A stretch of 64,000 nucleotides of DNA from Fictibacillus barbaricus (GCF_014635025.1 NZ_BMCE01000004.1:1-64000), one strand, 5' to 3'; shown: positions 26,924 to 36,773, numbered from the stretch's first letter. Notes: generated by a model not told the origin, from the sequence alone. A program made the numbers and translations.

Positions 26924-27856
26924 ATGAAGAAACAGAATTCTGTACAAATTAGAAATCTAACAAAGGTGATTGGAGAAAGAAGGATTGTCGACAATATCTC
27001 TATTGATATACAAAAGGGAGAAGTCTTTGGTTTACTTGGGCCAAACGGGGCAGGGAAGACTACGACTATTCGAATGATCGTTGGACTGATATCCAAAACG
27101 AACGGTACTGTTCATATAAACGGAGTAGATTCGGATAAAGAGTTTCAAAAAGCCATGAAGAACATAGGAGCTATCGTTGAGAATCCCGAGATGTACAAAT
27201 ACCTGACAGGATACGAAAACCTACTACACTACGCTCGTATGGGTGAAGATATTAAACTTGAACGCATAGAAGAGGTAGCAAAATTAGTTGGTTTAGATGA
27301 ACGTATCCACGATAAAGTAAGGACCTATTCATTAGGAATGAGACAAAGATTGGGACTTGCTCAAGCTTTGTTAAGAAAACCGACAGTCCTTATTCTAGAT
27401 GAACCGACCAATGGTTTAGATCCTGCGGGTATTCGAGAATTGCGAAGTTACCTTCGAAAGCTAGCCAAAGAGGAAGGAGTATCTGTAATCGTTTCTAGTC
27501 ATCTGCTTTCAGAAATGGAGTTGATGTGCGATCGCGTAGCGATTATTCAGAAAGGCAGACTAATGGATGTAAGGTTGGTTTCTGAGATGATCACTGCTCC
27601 TAGTGAGGGTACAATCTTTGAAATTGAAGTGGATAATGTGGAAGTAGCCAAAAAGATCTTGAACATAAATCTGGAATTGCAAGCGTTATCTTATGATGCA
27701 AATAGAATAAATGTCCAAACAACTAAAGAAACCATTCCTGATATCATAAGCTATTTGATTTCAGCAGGGGTCAAGGTCTATACTGTAACTCCTAAAAACC
27801 ATACACTCGAAGATGCATTTTTAACGATGACCGAGGGGGGGATAAGTCATGTATAA
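26924..27856 (+). CDS. second ABC transporter ATPase
   Basis: About 310 residues with Walker A GLLGPNGAGKTTT, the signature YSLGMRQRLGLAQA and Walker B VLILDEPTNGLDPAG, followed by a C-terminal regulatory domain of about 80 residues. The ATG at 26924 is preceded by AGAAGGA; a GTG at 26897 in frame has no ribosome site. It is clearly related to the first ATPase of the module. It overlaps its permease gene by 8 bases. The doubled transporter suggests two related substrates or divided tasks. Confidence 0.92.
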   Translation: MKKQNSVQIRNLTKVIGERRIVDNISIDIQKGEVFGLLGPNGAGKTTTIRMIVGLISKTNGTVHINGVDSDKEFQKAMKNIGAIVENPEMYKYLTGYENLLHYARMGEDIKLERIEEVAKLVGLDERIHDKVRTYSLGMRQRLGLAQALLRKPTVLILDEPTNGLDPAGIRELRSYLRKLAKEEGVSVIVSSHLLSEMELMCDRVAIIQKGRLMDVRLVSEMITAPSEGTIFEIEVDNVEVAKKILNINLELQALSYDANRINVQTTKETIPDIISYLISAGVKVYTVTPKNHTLEDAFLTMTEGGISHV

Positions 27857-28607
27857 CTTAATATTAAATGAAAACATGAAGATATACCGTAGACCTCGTA
27901 CTTGGGTGATGTTTGGTTCAATAGTATCGTTGGTGCTCATCATGTCATTTATTTTGAAACTGTATGGAACAGAACCTATAACAGGATGGAAGGCCGCTGA
28001 CTCTCTTTTTAGTCTTACACAGCTTGCTATCATATTCTGTATTGTGATAGCGGGAGATACTGTGACAAGCGAGTTCTCATCTGGAACAATCAAAATGTTA
28101 TTAACACAATCACAGACAAGGGGCAGAGTACTTTTCTCTAAGTATATCTCATCTATTATTTTTACATTGTTTATGCTGGTTACATGCTTAGTTGTTAGTG
28201 TTCTAGTAAACGGAGTTTTATATGGATTTGGCGGAATGAATACTCCCTCCCCACATGGAGGTGTGTTTCATGTTCTGATGATGAAATACGTGACTGTTCT
28301 TATTTCTGCTGTTATGTATGTTACGGTTGCCTTTCTGATTTCATCACTATCACGTAGTAATGTACTCTCAACCCTTTTATCTATTTTGTTCTTTATGTTG
28401 GGTCCAAGCTTAACTGCAACTCTTAAAGGGTTCGAATGGTCAAAATATATTTTATTTGCGAATACGGATCTTATGCAGTATATTGTCGGAAAACCGATGT
28501 TTCAAGGAATGACTCTCGGTTTATCCATCACCGTATTGATTGTTTATTTTATTGGAATGAATGTACTGACGTGGTCCGTATTTAGTAAACGTGATGTCAC
28601 TGCATAA
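27849..28607 (+). CDS. second ABC-2 type permease
   Basis: A 252-residue membrane protein with six hydrophobic helices and the typical cytoplasmic start (NLILNENMKIYRRPRTW). It is coupled to the preceding ATPase gene by an ATG overlap. It is the last gene of the seven-gene module. Confidence 0.88.
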   Translation: MYNLILNENMKIYRRPRTWVMFGSIVSLVLIMSFILKLYGTEPITGWKAADSLFSLTQLAIIFCIVIAGDTVTSEFSSGTIKMLLTQSQTRGRVLFSKYISSIIFTLFMLVTCLVVSVLVNGVLYGFGGMNTPSPHGGVFHVLMMKYVTVLISAVMYVTVAFLISSLSRSNVLSTLLSILFFMLGPSLTATLKGFEWSKYILFANTDLMQYIVGKPMFQGMTLGLSITVLIVYFIGMNVLTWSVFSKRDVTA

Positions 28608-28666
28608 TGATAAGGAACCTATCAAATTATGCATTTTAGTTAAAAAGATAGGCAGAACAGCATTTT

Positions 28667-28695
28667 TTGAGGTACAGATTCATATATACTACAAT
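28667..28695 (+). promoter_or_regulatory. sigma-A promoter of dsdA
   Basis: TTGAGG, 17 bases, TACAAT, ending 30 bases before the dsdA start. Confidence 0.6.
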
Positions 28696-28725
28696 AATTT
28701 GCACTATTTCTATTAGGAGGAACAT

Positions 28726-30072
28726 ATGGAATCCATCACGATAAGTCGTCTTCAACAAGAACATCCCATTATTGGCAGGATCACTATGTTAGATGAGGTC
28801 TTTTGGGTTAATCCAAAACTAGAGCACTTTGAGAAGGGAAATTCCAATTCGAAACTTACAAAAGCAGATATAGTCGATGCGGAGAACCGATTAATTCGAT
28901 TCGCTCCTTATTTTGTGAAGGCTTTTCCTGAGACCGCAAAGCTTAACGGAATAATAGAGTCACCTTTGGTTGAGATTGATTCCATGAAACATTATCTTGA
29001 ACGAACTTATGAGCAAGAGCTATTGGGGAATCTTTTACTAAAGTGTGATAGTCACCTGCCTATCTCTGGTTCTATTAAAGCACGAGGCGGGATTTATGAA
29101 GTCCTTAAACATGCAGAGCATCTAGCTTTAGAAAACAATCTGTTAACTCTCGATAGCGACTATTCGATTCTCGAGGATGAGGCGTTTCAGAAATTTTTTT
29201 CCAAGTTTTCTATCGCAGTGGGTTCAACAGGGAACTTAGGACTCAGTATAGGGATCATTAGTGCTAAACTAGGGTTTAATGTGACGGTTCATATGTCAGC
29301 CGACGCGAAAGAATGGAAGAAGGAGCTCTTAAGATCAAAGGGAGTTTCCGTTATTGAGTACAAGGAAGATTACAGCAAAGCGGTAGAAGAGGGAAGAAAA
29401 CAAGCTGAGCGTGATCCCAACTGCTACTTTATAGATGATGAAAACTCTAAAGACTTGTTCCTTGGTTACGCGGTTGCTGCATCTCGACTAAAAAGTCAGT
29501 TGGATGAGAAGAGAATCCGGGTGGACGAAGATCATCCTCTATTCGTTTATCTCCCTTGTGGGGTAGGTGGTGGGCCAGGAGGAGTTGCTTTTGGATTAAA
29601 ACAACTGTTTAAAGATAATGTCCACTGCTTCTTTGCAGAGCCAACACACTCTCCATGTATGTTACTAGGCCTTGTAACGGGACTCCATGATAGAGTTTCT
29701 GTTCAAGATTTCGGTATCGATAACAGAACAGCTGCAGATGGCTTGGCGGTCGGAAGGCCTTCAGGCTTCGTCGGAAAAACGATAGAACCTTTCTTGAGTG
29801 GTAGCTATACGATCAGTGATTCTCAAATGTATAAAATGCTAAGTGCCTTGATTGATGAAGAACTCATTCGTTTAGAACCTTCAGCCCTGGCAGGTATGAT
29901 AGGTCCTGTTAACCTCTTAAAAGAGGGATCGACCTATTTACAGAACATGGGTCTGAAAGATAAAATGAAGAACGCAACTCATATTGTATGGGCAACAGGT
30001 GGGAGCATGGTCCCTCAAGAGGAGATGAACAGATTTTATAATAAGGGAAGGGAATTAACATTAGAAAATTAA
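28726..30072 (+). CDS. dsdA: D-serine ammonia-lyase
   Basis: A 448-residue PLP enzyme of the DsdA type, which converts D-serine to pyruvate and ammonia. The PLP lysine is Lys118 in [10 protein letters not shown], the phosphate-binding glycine loop is [10 protein letters not shown] (about 283-292), and the family segments [12 protein letters not shown] and [12 protein letters not shown] are present. Length and motifs match DsdA of Gram-negatives and Bacillus. A strong ribosome site and own promoter precede it, and a bidirectional terminator follows. There is no adjacent DsdC regulator or D-serine permease. Confidence 0.95.
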   Translation: MESITISRLQQEHPIIGRITMLDEVFWVNPKLEHFEKGNSNSKLTKADIVDAENRLIRFAPYFVKAFPETAKLNGIIESPLVEIDSMKHYLERTYEQELLGNLLLKCDSHLPISGSIKARGGIYEVLKHAEHLALENNLLTLDSDYSILEDEAFQKFFSKFSIAVGSTGNLGLSIGIISAKLGFNVTVHMSADAKEWKKELLRSKGVSVIEYKEDYSKAVEEGRKQAERDPNCYFIDDENSKDLFLGYAVAASRLKSQLDEKRIRVDEDHPLFVYLPCGVGGGPGGVAFGLKQLFKDNVHCFFAEPTHSPCMLLGLVTGLHDRVSVQDFGIDNRTAADGLAVGRPSGFVGKTIEPFLSGSYTISDSQMYKMLSALIDEELIRLEPSALAGMIGPVNLLKEGSTYLQNMGLKDKMKNATHIVWATGGSMVPQEEMNRFYNKGRELTLEN

Positions 30073-30086
30073 TAATATAGAAAATA

Positions 30087-30114
30087 AAAGAGACGACCGA
30101 TTGGTCGTCTCTTT
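30087..30114. terminator. bidirectional terminator, dsdA and Vpr-like protease
   Basis: AAAGAGACGACC and GGTCGTCTCTTT form a 12-base perfect stem around GATT, between two convergent genes. T-runs are short on both sides. Confidence 0.8.
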
Positions 30115-30154
30115 GCTATACATTCAACTATTATTCAAAGTAATAAAGCTAGAC

Positions 30155-33100
30155 TTAATTACCTTCTAATTCTTTTTTGATACTTTCTAATGTTTGCCCT
30201 TTAAACCTTTCTTGTGGGTTTGGAGGATTGGTCGCAGTGTCATTCACCAATAAGAAATTATTTTCTATGAAGGCAAAGTCGTTCATATCTACTACACCAT
30301 CATAGTTAATATCTGCGCTGCGTGTATTGGTACCCCAGTGTTGTTTCATGTATATCGCATCCTTAATATCAATGACTTGGTCATCGTTTACATCACCAGC
30401 ATATATAAGTCCAAAAAATTGGACATCACTCTCACCTCGAATGGTTTCTCCATCTTGTTTAAAAACAGTAAATGGATAGCTGATATCAAATTCACCTGGT
30501 ACGTGAATATGATACATCAACTCTTTAGAGGTAACAGGCAACTTAGGAAACTTCACATAAAGATAGCCTCCATTATTTACAACTATTCCTTTATATTGTT
30601 TGTTATTCTCATCGGTAACTGATGCTGTGACACCTGCTTTTGTATAATCCACATCTAAAGGAAGTCCTTGTTCCAATCCTGCAATGATTACTTCCGAAAA
30701 GGTTGGAATCACATAAGACTCAATAGATACACTTGGAATAGAGACTGTCTCCTCATCCGTATTGATATACGAGGATGTAAGATTTTCTAGATTTAACTCA
30801 CCATCATAATATTGTTCATCCTTTACTTTAAAGGTTACATCTACTACTGGGATAGTTCCGTTAATACTTTGGACTCCATCCTTCACAGTTACATGAATAC
30901 GATGCTTTTTATATGTTCCATCTCCTTGTAACTCTTCCTCTTTTAATTCAACTGCGGCTTTTTTCTGAAGGTCTTGATGGACAGCTATGTTCTCAATTTC
31001 AAAGTGATCACTGAGATAATCGAATGTTAATGTTTGATTTTTTAGCATATTTGCATTATGCATTGTCAATGTATACGTAACTGATTCGCCCATTTTTTGC
31101 TCTTCCTTATTCGGTTTGGCTGATACATACTGTGTACCTTTCTTTACAAAATAAGTTGACAGCATTTTTGGGTAATCTCCAGCATCAGATATACTTTGAG
31201 CATTGAAGTTAACTGGAAGAATGGGAATCGATTCATCCATTGGTATGCTACCTGAAAATGTTCCATCTTGATTCAATGATACCATTACCGAATCAGCTGG
31301 ATGATGAAATGCATTGTTGTATAAGTACCAAACTTTATTATTAGCTTGAGAAACATCCAAACCTGCTGCCTTCATATCATTGATAATATTGTCGTATATG
31401 GAACCAGAAAATGATACCGATTTTTGACCTGCTTCATACTCATACACTCCGTTTGGTAAATCGAGCTTAAACTCTGGAGCGGTATTGTCGATAAAAAGAA
31501 CCTCTTCATTTGAAGAAAACGTTTCTCCATTATCATTTGTCGCAATAGCCTTTATTTTATATTTTCCAGGTTTGATTGTATCTAAGCGATTTGCAAGCGA
31601 TGATATTAAATCGTTGATATCACTAGATGATGGTTTTTTTTGATTCCCGATAAAAGGGTGATAAAAACCCATGGTACCTAAAGATAAATCTTTATTTGGT
31701 TCTATATTTTTTCCATCAATTGCATTAAGAGACCCAATATATTCATTTGTTTCAGGATCAATGATCATAAAATCAATCCTCTTTACATGGGACTTTAAAC
31801 TTAAACGGTACCCAGTCGCCATCCGTTTGAAATTACTTGGTTCCGGATATATTGTCGATGTCATAGCATGTTGTTCAAATTTGAAATAATTAAATCCTGC
31901 TTCTTCATAACTGAAACCGAATGGTACTTGATAGGTTTCAGATGGATTATCTTTGTTTGTATACACCACATACCCTTCATAAATTCCCAGTTCAGCATTT
32001 TTTGGTAGGTAAAGAGAAACATTTGCTTTCTTTTGATCATTACCTTTTAGCTCGATAGTAGTATCCGTTTGTACTTTCACTCCATTTTTCGCTGCATCCT
32101 TAGATCCTCTTAGATCCGATTGGAAATGTACCTTCACATCGAATGTTTTGGCGGTATTGCCGTTATTCGTAAGGATTACAGTCCGTGAATCAGCAATATC
32201 CTTGCCTGAATACAAGTGATACCCAAAGCTGATGCTGCCAGTTTTTTCATTAATCCTTTTTTCCTTTCCGTTCTCAATTAGTGGGGTGCTGTCCTTGACT
32301 GAGATTACGACATCCGAATGAATCGCTTCGTACGGATCAACACGTCCAGCGCCAACTTCAAACACACTGTAAGGCTTACTTAACGGATCTGCTGTATTCA
32401 TTAAAATGCTCTTTACTTCTTCTGGCTGCAAATTAGGATTAGCTTGCAATAAAAGTGCAGCAGTACCAGCAACATGTGGAGCTGCCATTGAGGTTCCAGA
32501 TAGACGATGGTATGCATATTGATAATTGTCTCCTTGATTACCATTGATCACATCTGAAGCAATCGTTGATAGTACAGCTACTCCTGGTGCTGTCACTTCT
32601 GGTTTGATATCAATATTTGTACTAGATGGTCCACGGGAGCTAAAATCTGCTAAAATATCTCCCTGTGTTTTCAATTCTGTCATCTCACCAAAGGTGAAGT
32701 TTGTATGGCCTGCTTCTACATGTTGTTTTAAGGCTATACCATCAGCATACGTTAAGGAGTATGCAGGAATGTAATCTCTTCCCTCTGCCAAATAATAAGG
32801 AATGTGCCCCTCATCCTGGTCGATATTGTATATAAGCACAGCAGCTGCACCATTTTGTTTCGCATTAACAATTTTTGATTGCAAGGCGATATCCCCATGG
32901 ACTATTAAGGCAATTTTTCCTTCTACATTTTTATTTTCAAAATCCTTTTCACTCCCTATCCCTGTATAAACAACTGGGAGTGTTTGACCTTTAAACTTCG
33001 TGATGTCATCTCCAAATCCAAATGCCAGTAGTCTTAAATCTACAGTCACAGTTTTTTCCCCAGCTGCAAGTGAGCCATGATATTGAGGAATGGTTCTAGG

Positions 33101-34321
33101 AACATTGCTTGCCCCAACAGTTAGCGCTAATGCTGCTGCACCTGGATATCCTAAAGTGTACATTCCACTACCAGAGTTTCCAGCAGAAACCACTGCCGTG
33201 ATTCCACTTAATACAGTGTTATTTAATGCCATACTTACAGGATTCATTGGATCATTTTGATTTACTCCCAATGACATATTGATTACGTCCATACCATCTT
33301 CCATTGCTTTTTCCATACCAGCCATAACACTTGAAAATTCCCCTGATCCATAAGGTCCCAGTACACGGTAAGCATACAGTTCAGCGTCTGGAGCAACCCC
33401 CGTGGTTGCATAATTATTATTATTCTTTCCTTGTCCAGCAATGGTTCCTGATACATGTGTTCCGTGAGTTGTCATATATGACGAATTATAAGGTTTTCCT
33501 GCCTTTACCCAATCCTCATAAGTCGTTTCCATTGGATCTGCATCATTGTCAACAAAGTCATAACCACCTTTAAAAGCTCCTTTTAAATCAGGGTGGTTAT
33601 AGTCAATTCCTGTGTCGATAACTCCCACCTTAACACCTTTACCTGTGAAGCCTTCCTCATGAAGCTTATCAATTTGGAGGTGAGAACGTTCATCTGCCAT
33701 CCCCAGACCCATTTGGCTTGCATCCGAATTCTTCACTTCTACAGGTGGTTCAACTTGGACCTTTAAATCACTATAAATTGCTTTAACCGCCTTCGATTGT
33801 AATAGTGATTGAACTTGGTTAGCTGGTAGTTTCATAGCTACCCCATTAAAGGCATTTTTATAGGATCTTTTTACCTTGTAAGAGGAAGCATCCTTTGCCT
33901 CTTTGGAAGCAAGAATCACCTCTAAATCTTTCTTAAAAGTATCATGTGAGACATCCACCTGGTTTTTCGCTTCTGTTACAGACAAACTTTTCCCTTCTAT
34001 CGCTGCTTCGATTACGGCTATCTTATGCGGCCGTTGTTTGAATTCAACAATAACAGAAATTTCGTCTGTACTCTTCAGATTTACCTTTGGTGATAAATGC
34101 AAACCTGTTACCTGAGTTGTTTGCAGTTCCATAAATGCTGTTCGCTGCTCATAAGTGAGATTGGCTAGTATTTTCTCAGTTGTTACTTTGGATTGCGCAT
34201 GTGCAACCTTAGAAGAGTAAGGATTCGATAAAAGTCCAGTGAATTGTGATAAAACGATAGAACTTGAAAGACACATAACCGCAAATCGTTTTCTAGTATT
34301 ACTCATTTTTTGTTTGGTCAA
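30155..34321 (-). CDS. Vpr-like subtilisin with PA and dockerin domains
   Basis: A 1388-residue secreted serine protease. The start is the TTG at 34321: TGGAAGGAGTTCTTA lies just before it, the same leader as in the sister proteases; the longer frame to 34378 would read through this ribosome site. Order: signal peptide (about 8-40), I9-type propeptide (about 85-190), S8 catalytic domain with Asp236, His286 and Ser611, a PA insert (about 440-545), a Fn3-like region, several beta-sandwich regions, then a dockerin type I pair at the end (DVNDDQVIDIKDA and DINYDGVVDMNDFA, calcium-loop sequences). A dockerin would let the enzyme dock to a cohesin, but no cohesin is visible in this window. Controlled by a regulon promoter at 34431-34497. 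Confidence 0.93.
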   Translation of the reverse strand: MTKQKMSNTRKRFAVMCLSSSIVLSQFTGLLSNPYSSKVAHAQSKVTTEKILANLTYEQRTAFMELQTTQVTGLHLSPKVNLKSTDEISVIVEFKQRPHKIAVIEAAIEGKSLSVTEAKNQVDVSHDTFKKDLEVILASKEAKDASSYKVKRSYKNAFNGVAMKLPANQVQSLLQSKAVKAIYSDLKVQVEPPVEVKNSDASQMGLGMADERSHLQIDKLHEEGFTGKGVKVGVIDTGIDYNHPDLKGAFKGGYDFVDNDADPMETTYEDWVKAGKPYNSSYMTTHGTHVSGTIAGQGKNNNNYATTGVAPDAELYAYRVLGPYGSGEFSSVMAGMEKAMEDGMDVINMSLGVNQNDPMNPVSMALNNTVLSGITAVVSAGNSGSGMYTLGYPGAAALALTVGASNVPRTIPQYHGSLAAGEKTVTVDLRLLAFGFGDDITKFKGQTLPVVYTGIGSEKDFENKNVEGKIALIVHGDIALQSKIVNAKQNGAAAVLIYNIDQDEGHIPYYLAEGRDYIPAYSLTYADGIALKQHVEAGHTNFTFGEMTELKTQGDILADFSSRGPSSTNIDIKPEVTAPGVAVLSTIASDVINGNQGDNYQYAYHRLSGTSMAAPHVAGTAALLLQANPNLQPEEVKSILMNTADPLSKPYSVFEVGAGRVDPYEAIHSDVVISVKDSTPLIENGKEKRINEKTGSISFGYHLYSGKDIADSRTVILTNNGNTAKTFDVKVHFQSDLRGSKDAAKNGVKVQTDTTIELKGNDQKKANVSLYLPKNAELGIYEGYVVYTNKDNPSETYQVPFGFSYEEAGFNYFKFEQHAMTSTIYPEPSNFKRMATGYRLSLKSHVKRIDFMIIDPETNEYIGSLNAIDGKNIEPNKDLSLGTMGFYHPFIGNQKKPSSSDINDLISSLANRLDTIKPGKYKIKAIATNDNGETFSSNEEVLFIDNTAPEFKLDLPNGVYEYEAGQKSVSFSGSIYDNIINDMKAAGLDVSQANNKVWYLYNNAFHHPADSVMVSLNQDGTFSGSIPMDESIPILPVNFNAQSISDAGDYPKMLSTYFVKKGTQYVSAKPNKEEQKMGESVTYTLTMHNANMLKNQTLTFDYLSDHFEIENIAVHQDLQKKAAVELKEEELQGDGTYKKHRIHVTVKDGVQSINGTIPVVDVTFKVKDEQYYDGELNLENLTSSYINTDEETVSIPSVSIESYVIPTFSEVIIAGLEQGLPLDVDYTKAGVTASVTDENNKQYKGIVVNNGGYLYVKFPKLPVTSKELMYHIHVPGEFDISYPFTVFKQDGETIRGESDVQFFGLIYAGDVNDDQVIDIKDAIYMKQHWGTNTRSADINYDGVVDMNDFAFIENNFLLVNDTATNPPNPQERFKGQTLESIKKELEGN

Positions 34322-34430
34322 AGCTAAGAACTCCTTCCATTGACTTATTAAAGAAATTATTAATCTTTTAACTACCAAATGACCAATGTCTCCTTTCTAG
34401 AAAAAAATGGCTTAAATGAATACACCATAA

Positions 34431-34497
34431 AGATTATGATTTTTCTGACTATTAATCAATATGATTAAATCTATTAAAATGATAGATGTTATCTATT
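34431..34497 (-). promoter_or_regulatory. regulon promoter of Vpr-like protease
   Basis: Reading on the minus strand: inverted repeat AATAGATAACATCTATC (34497-34481), 21 bases, TTGATT (34459-34454), 17 bases, TAATCT (34436-34431). A third half-site TAATAGAT lies between. The region from TTGAT to the -10 is nearly identical to those of two other protease promoters. Confidence 0.85.
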
Positions 34498-34547
34498 TAT
34501 AAATTTATCCATTAACTAAATCTATAACTAAATCTTTCAGACAAGTA

Positions 34548-34577
34548 AAAGAGGCGACTAATCAGTCGCCCCTTTTT
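34548..34577. terminator. terminator of papain-like hydrolase gene
   Basis: AAAGAGGCGACT and AGTCGCCCCTTT form a stem with a 4-base loop and T-runs on both strands; it closes the minus-strand gene ending at 34667. Confidence 0.75.
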
Positions 34578-34666
34578 AAGAAGAACAATTGGCTCAATAT
34601 GAACGTTATTAAATTTCCATTTTATAAAAGTATACTAGTCTCTTGTTTGTTCAACTAAACAAAATG

Positions 34667-35239
34667 CTAGATAGATTGACTTATTGGAGTGAAATCTGAG
34701 GATGGGACATGATCAGTTTGTGAGTAAAAAGGATATTCAATGAGCGGACCTTGATAGAATAAATGGAGATCCGTCGAACAGGAGATATCATATGGTGTCA
34801 TAAGACTATCTGATTTTTTTATGATCGGGATTCCACCTACGTTTAAGACTTTCGCTACAAATTCAGAACAAAAGAAAGCATTTTTTTGCTCGAATTCCTT
34901 ATTCAGAATAACCCCAAATAATCCCCGGAAATTATACTTAAAATTTTTTTGTTCCTTTTCTATTCTTAAAATATAGGATTGCATCAATTTATACTGAAAT
35001 GGGGTTACTTTGCATCTATACACCTTACAATAAGACCTTTTAAACAGTTTATTCTGCATATTTTCTTTAACAAAGCCACCAATAAAAGGATTGTTTGGTT
35101 CTTTACGGCCAAAACTGTATACATCTATTAACTTCTTGTCAAAAGAAATGGAAGCATGATTTAAAGGATGATTTGTAAATTTACTGATTACTTTTGTGAA
35201 TAGGGTCTTAGTATCCGTAAGAACTATATATATTTCCAT
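34667..35239 (-). CDS. permuted papain-like hydrolase (YiiX/NlpC-P60 group)
   Basis: A 190-residue protein. The motif NHASISFD near residue 27-34 supplies a histidine and FFCSEFVAKVL near 121-131 the candidate cysteine nucleophile, in the permuted order (His before Cys) typical of the YiiX/YebB-like papain-fold group. There is no signal peptide. Such enzymes act on amide bonds of peptidoglycan-like or lipid substrates, but the substrate here is unknown. AAGGAGGGC precedes the ATG. It is monocistronic and has no regulon promoter, unlike the proteases around it. Confidence 0.75.
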   Translation of the reverse strand: MEIYIVLTDTKTLFTKVISKFTNHPLNHASISFDKKLIDVYSFGRKEPNNPFIGGFVKENMQNKLFKRSYCKVYRCKVTPFQYKLMQSYILRIEKEQKNFKYNFRGLFGVILNKEFEQKNAFFCSEFVAKVLNVGGIPIIKKSDSLMTPYDISCSTDLHLFYQGPLIEYPFYSQTDHVPSSDFTPISQSI

Positions 35240-35551
35240 TTAAAATAGCCCTCCTTATGTGATAGGTAAAGAATAAAAGATAAAACATAAGAAAGACTTA
35301 AAAAAAACATACAAAATTCTTAAGTTTATGTGAATGACTTCTAAATCAGAAGTAATCCATTAAAAGCTGGGAGAACAATAGGGAGGAGGGGCAAAACTAA
35401 AGGAGTACCTTACAAAGTATAAGTACTCAAACAATAAGATATTAAAAAACTGAGTAATTTTAAAAAGCCTTTAAGATTTACAACCCGAATTAATTATATT
35501 CCTGAACAGTTTAGTTAAAAGGGACTTACGAATAACTCTAAAACTATAATT
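35240..35551. other. intergenic, nothing seen
   Basis: About 310 bases between two minus-strand genes with no open frame or repeat of note. Confidence 0.4.
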
Positions 35552-35582
35552 AAAAAAGCCGTTCAAATATGAACGGCTTTTT
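35552..35582 (-). terminator. terminator of XerS-like gene
   Basis: AAAAAAGCCGTTC and GAACGGCTTTTT form a strong stem around AAATAT, ending on the stop codon of the minus-strand recombinase gene. Confidence 0.85.
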
Positions 35583-36696
35583 AATCGTTATTGATACTAT
35601 TCCTACGTATTCCTAATAATTCTGATGCTTTCTTCGCTTTTTCCCTTGTAGTAGTGATATATAACAAAGAGGTTTGGGAGGATGTGTGACCTAATTGGTT
35701 CATAACTAATGAAAGATCACCAGTTGCTTCTGCTAGATTCGTCGCATAAGTATGTCTCAGCTTATGCGGTGACATCTTTTTATCAAAAGCTTTTGTATAC
35801 TTATAAACAATATTCTGTATAGCGCGGTGGGAGAGGGGGGACGTTTCCTTTTTATAAACTGTTAAGAAGACAAACTCATCTTCATCCATAGTCCCACCGT
35901 ACTTTTTATTTCTAACATCAATATACTTTTTTAGATCCTCAATACTTTCAGGAACAACAGCAACGGAGTCTTTTTTATTCCCTTTACGAATCACATGTAT
36001 CTCGCTGCTGGTAAAATCGATATCTTTCAAACGGATATTTGCCAATTCATCAAGTCTTATACCGGTTCCTAAAAATAGGGAGATGATAGCAAAATCTCTC
36101 TCTTTATCTCGAATAAAATAAGCTTGTTGCTTCGGCGAGAGGGAATGGATATGCTCATCTTTAATGTAGTTTAGAAAACCGATATCATTTGTGCCAACAA
36201 ATATCTTATTTACAATTTTTTTTGCCCGTTCATTTAAGGTTTCTTTTTCTTTATGTATCCGGATCTTCGATAATACGTTTCTAACGATGTAGGATTCTCC
36301 TTTTTCATTCTCAGTTTCGTTTGTTAAGTAGCTGAAAAGGGAGCGAAGAGCAGATTTTTTACGGTTTACAGTCGCTTGGGATATGCGTTTCTTTTCCGCG
36401 TTCTTTTTCTTAGCGGTGGTATATTCTTTTTTTCCTATGGTACGGAAATAACTCTCGACTTCCTTTAACGAAAGATGCTCTAATGCTGATAACTCAATCT
36501 CTTTCATTGGACCTTTTACGATTCTTTCGGAAATCAGCCATTCAAAAAAATCCTGGAAATCCCTGGCATAGTTATAAAGCGTAACAGGAGAGAGGTGATC
36601 ACGGGAATCGATATATTCAATACAATAAAAGGGAAGTTCTTCTTGGATTTTATCTACTTTTTGCTGAAACTTCTCGCGCTGTCTTGATATAGCCAA
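35581..36696 (-). CDS. xerS: XerS-like tyrosine recombinase
   Basis: A recombinase of about 371 residues that resembles streptococcal XerS rather than XerC/XerD, including its long N-terminal core-binding domain and the segment LRDIDF-type before the first catalytic Arg (LGTGIRLDELANIRL). The catalytic set is visible: Arg in GTGIRLDE, Lys in RKGNKKDS, HKLRHTYA, His in QLGHTSSQ and the Tyr in LLYITT. The TTG at 36696 follows AAAAAGGGGG by eight bases, so the upstream ATG at 36726 was not used. XerS-type enzymes act alone on a single dif-like site. Two candidate sites flank the next gene and an SOS box overlaps its promoter region. Confidence 0.85.
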   Translation of the reverse strand: MAISRQREKFQQKVDKIQEELPFYCIEYIDSRDHLSPVTLYNYARDFQDFFEWLISERIVKGPMKEIELSALEHLSLKEVESYFRTIGKKEYTTAKKKNAEKKRISQATVNRKKSALRSLFSYLTNETENEKGESYIVRNVLSKIRIHKEKETLNERAKKIVNKIFVGTNDIGFLNYIKDEHIHSLSPKQQAYFIRDKERDFAIISLFLGTGIRLDELANIRLKDIDFTSSEIHVIRKGNKKDSVAVVPESIEDLKKYIDVRNKKYGGTMDEDEFVFLTVYKKETSPLSHRAIQNIVYKYTKAFDKKMSPHKLRHTYATNLAEATGDLSLVMNQLGHTSSQTSLLYITTTREKAKKASELLGIRRNSINND

Positions 36697-36731
36697 TAAA
36701 AAAACCCCCTTTTTAGATATATCCATATTAC

Positions 36732-36745
36732 AGAACGTATGTTCG
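36732..36745 (-). promoter_or_regulatory. LexA/DinR SOS box before XerS-like gene
   Basis: AGAACGTATGTTCG matches 13 of 14 positions of the Bacillus SOS box CGAACRNRYGTTCG, including the whole GAAC-4-GTTC core. It lies 36-50 bases before the recombinase start, where repressor binding would block transcription. Confidence 0.7.
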
Positions 36746-36765
36746 TATAATGCAATTTTTACGAA
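36742..36765 (-). repeat. candidate XerS/dif-like site 1
   Basis: On the minus strand the sequence has arms TTCGTAAAA and ATTATACGAA around a short centre. It matches the site at 38026-38049 at 20 of 24 positions in opposite orientation. It overlaps the SOS box by four bases and lies between the recombinase start and the end of the RES gene. Confidence 0.55.
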
Positions 36766-36773
36766 GAGTTATA

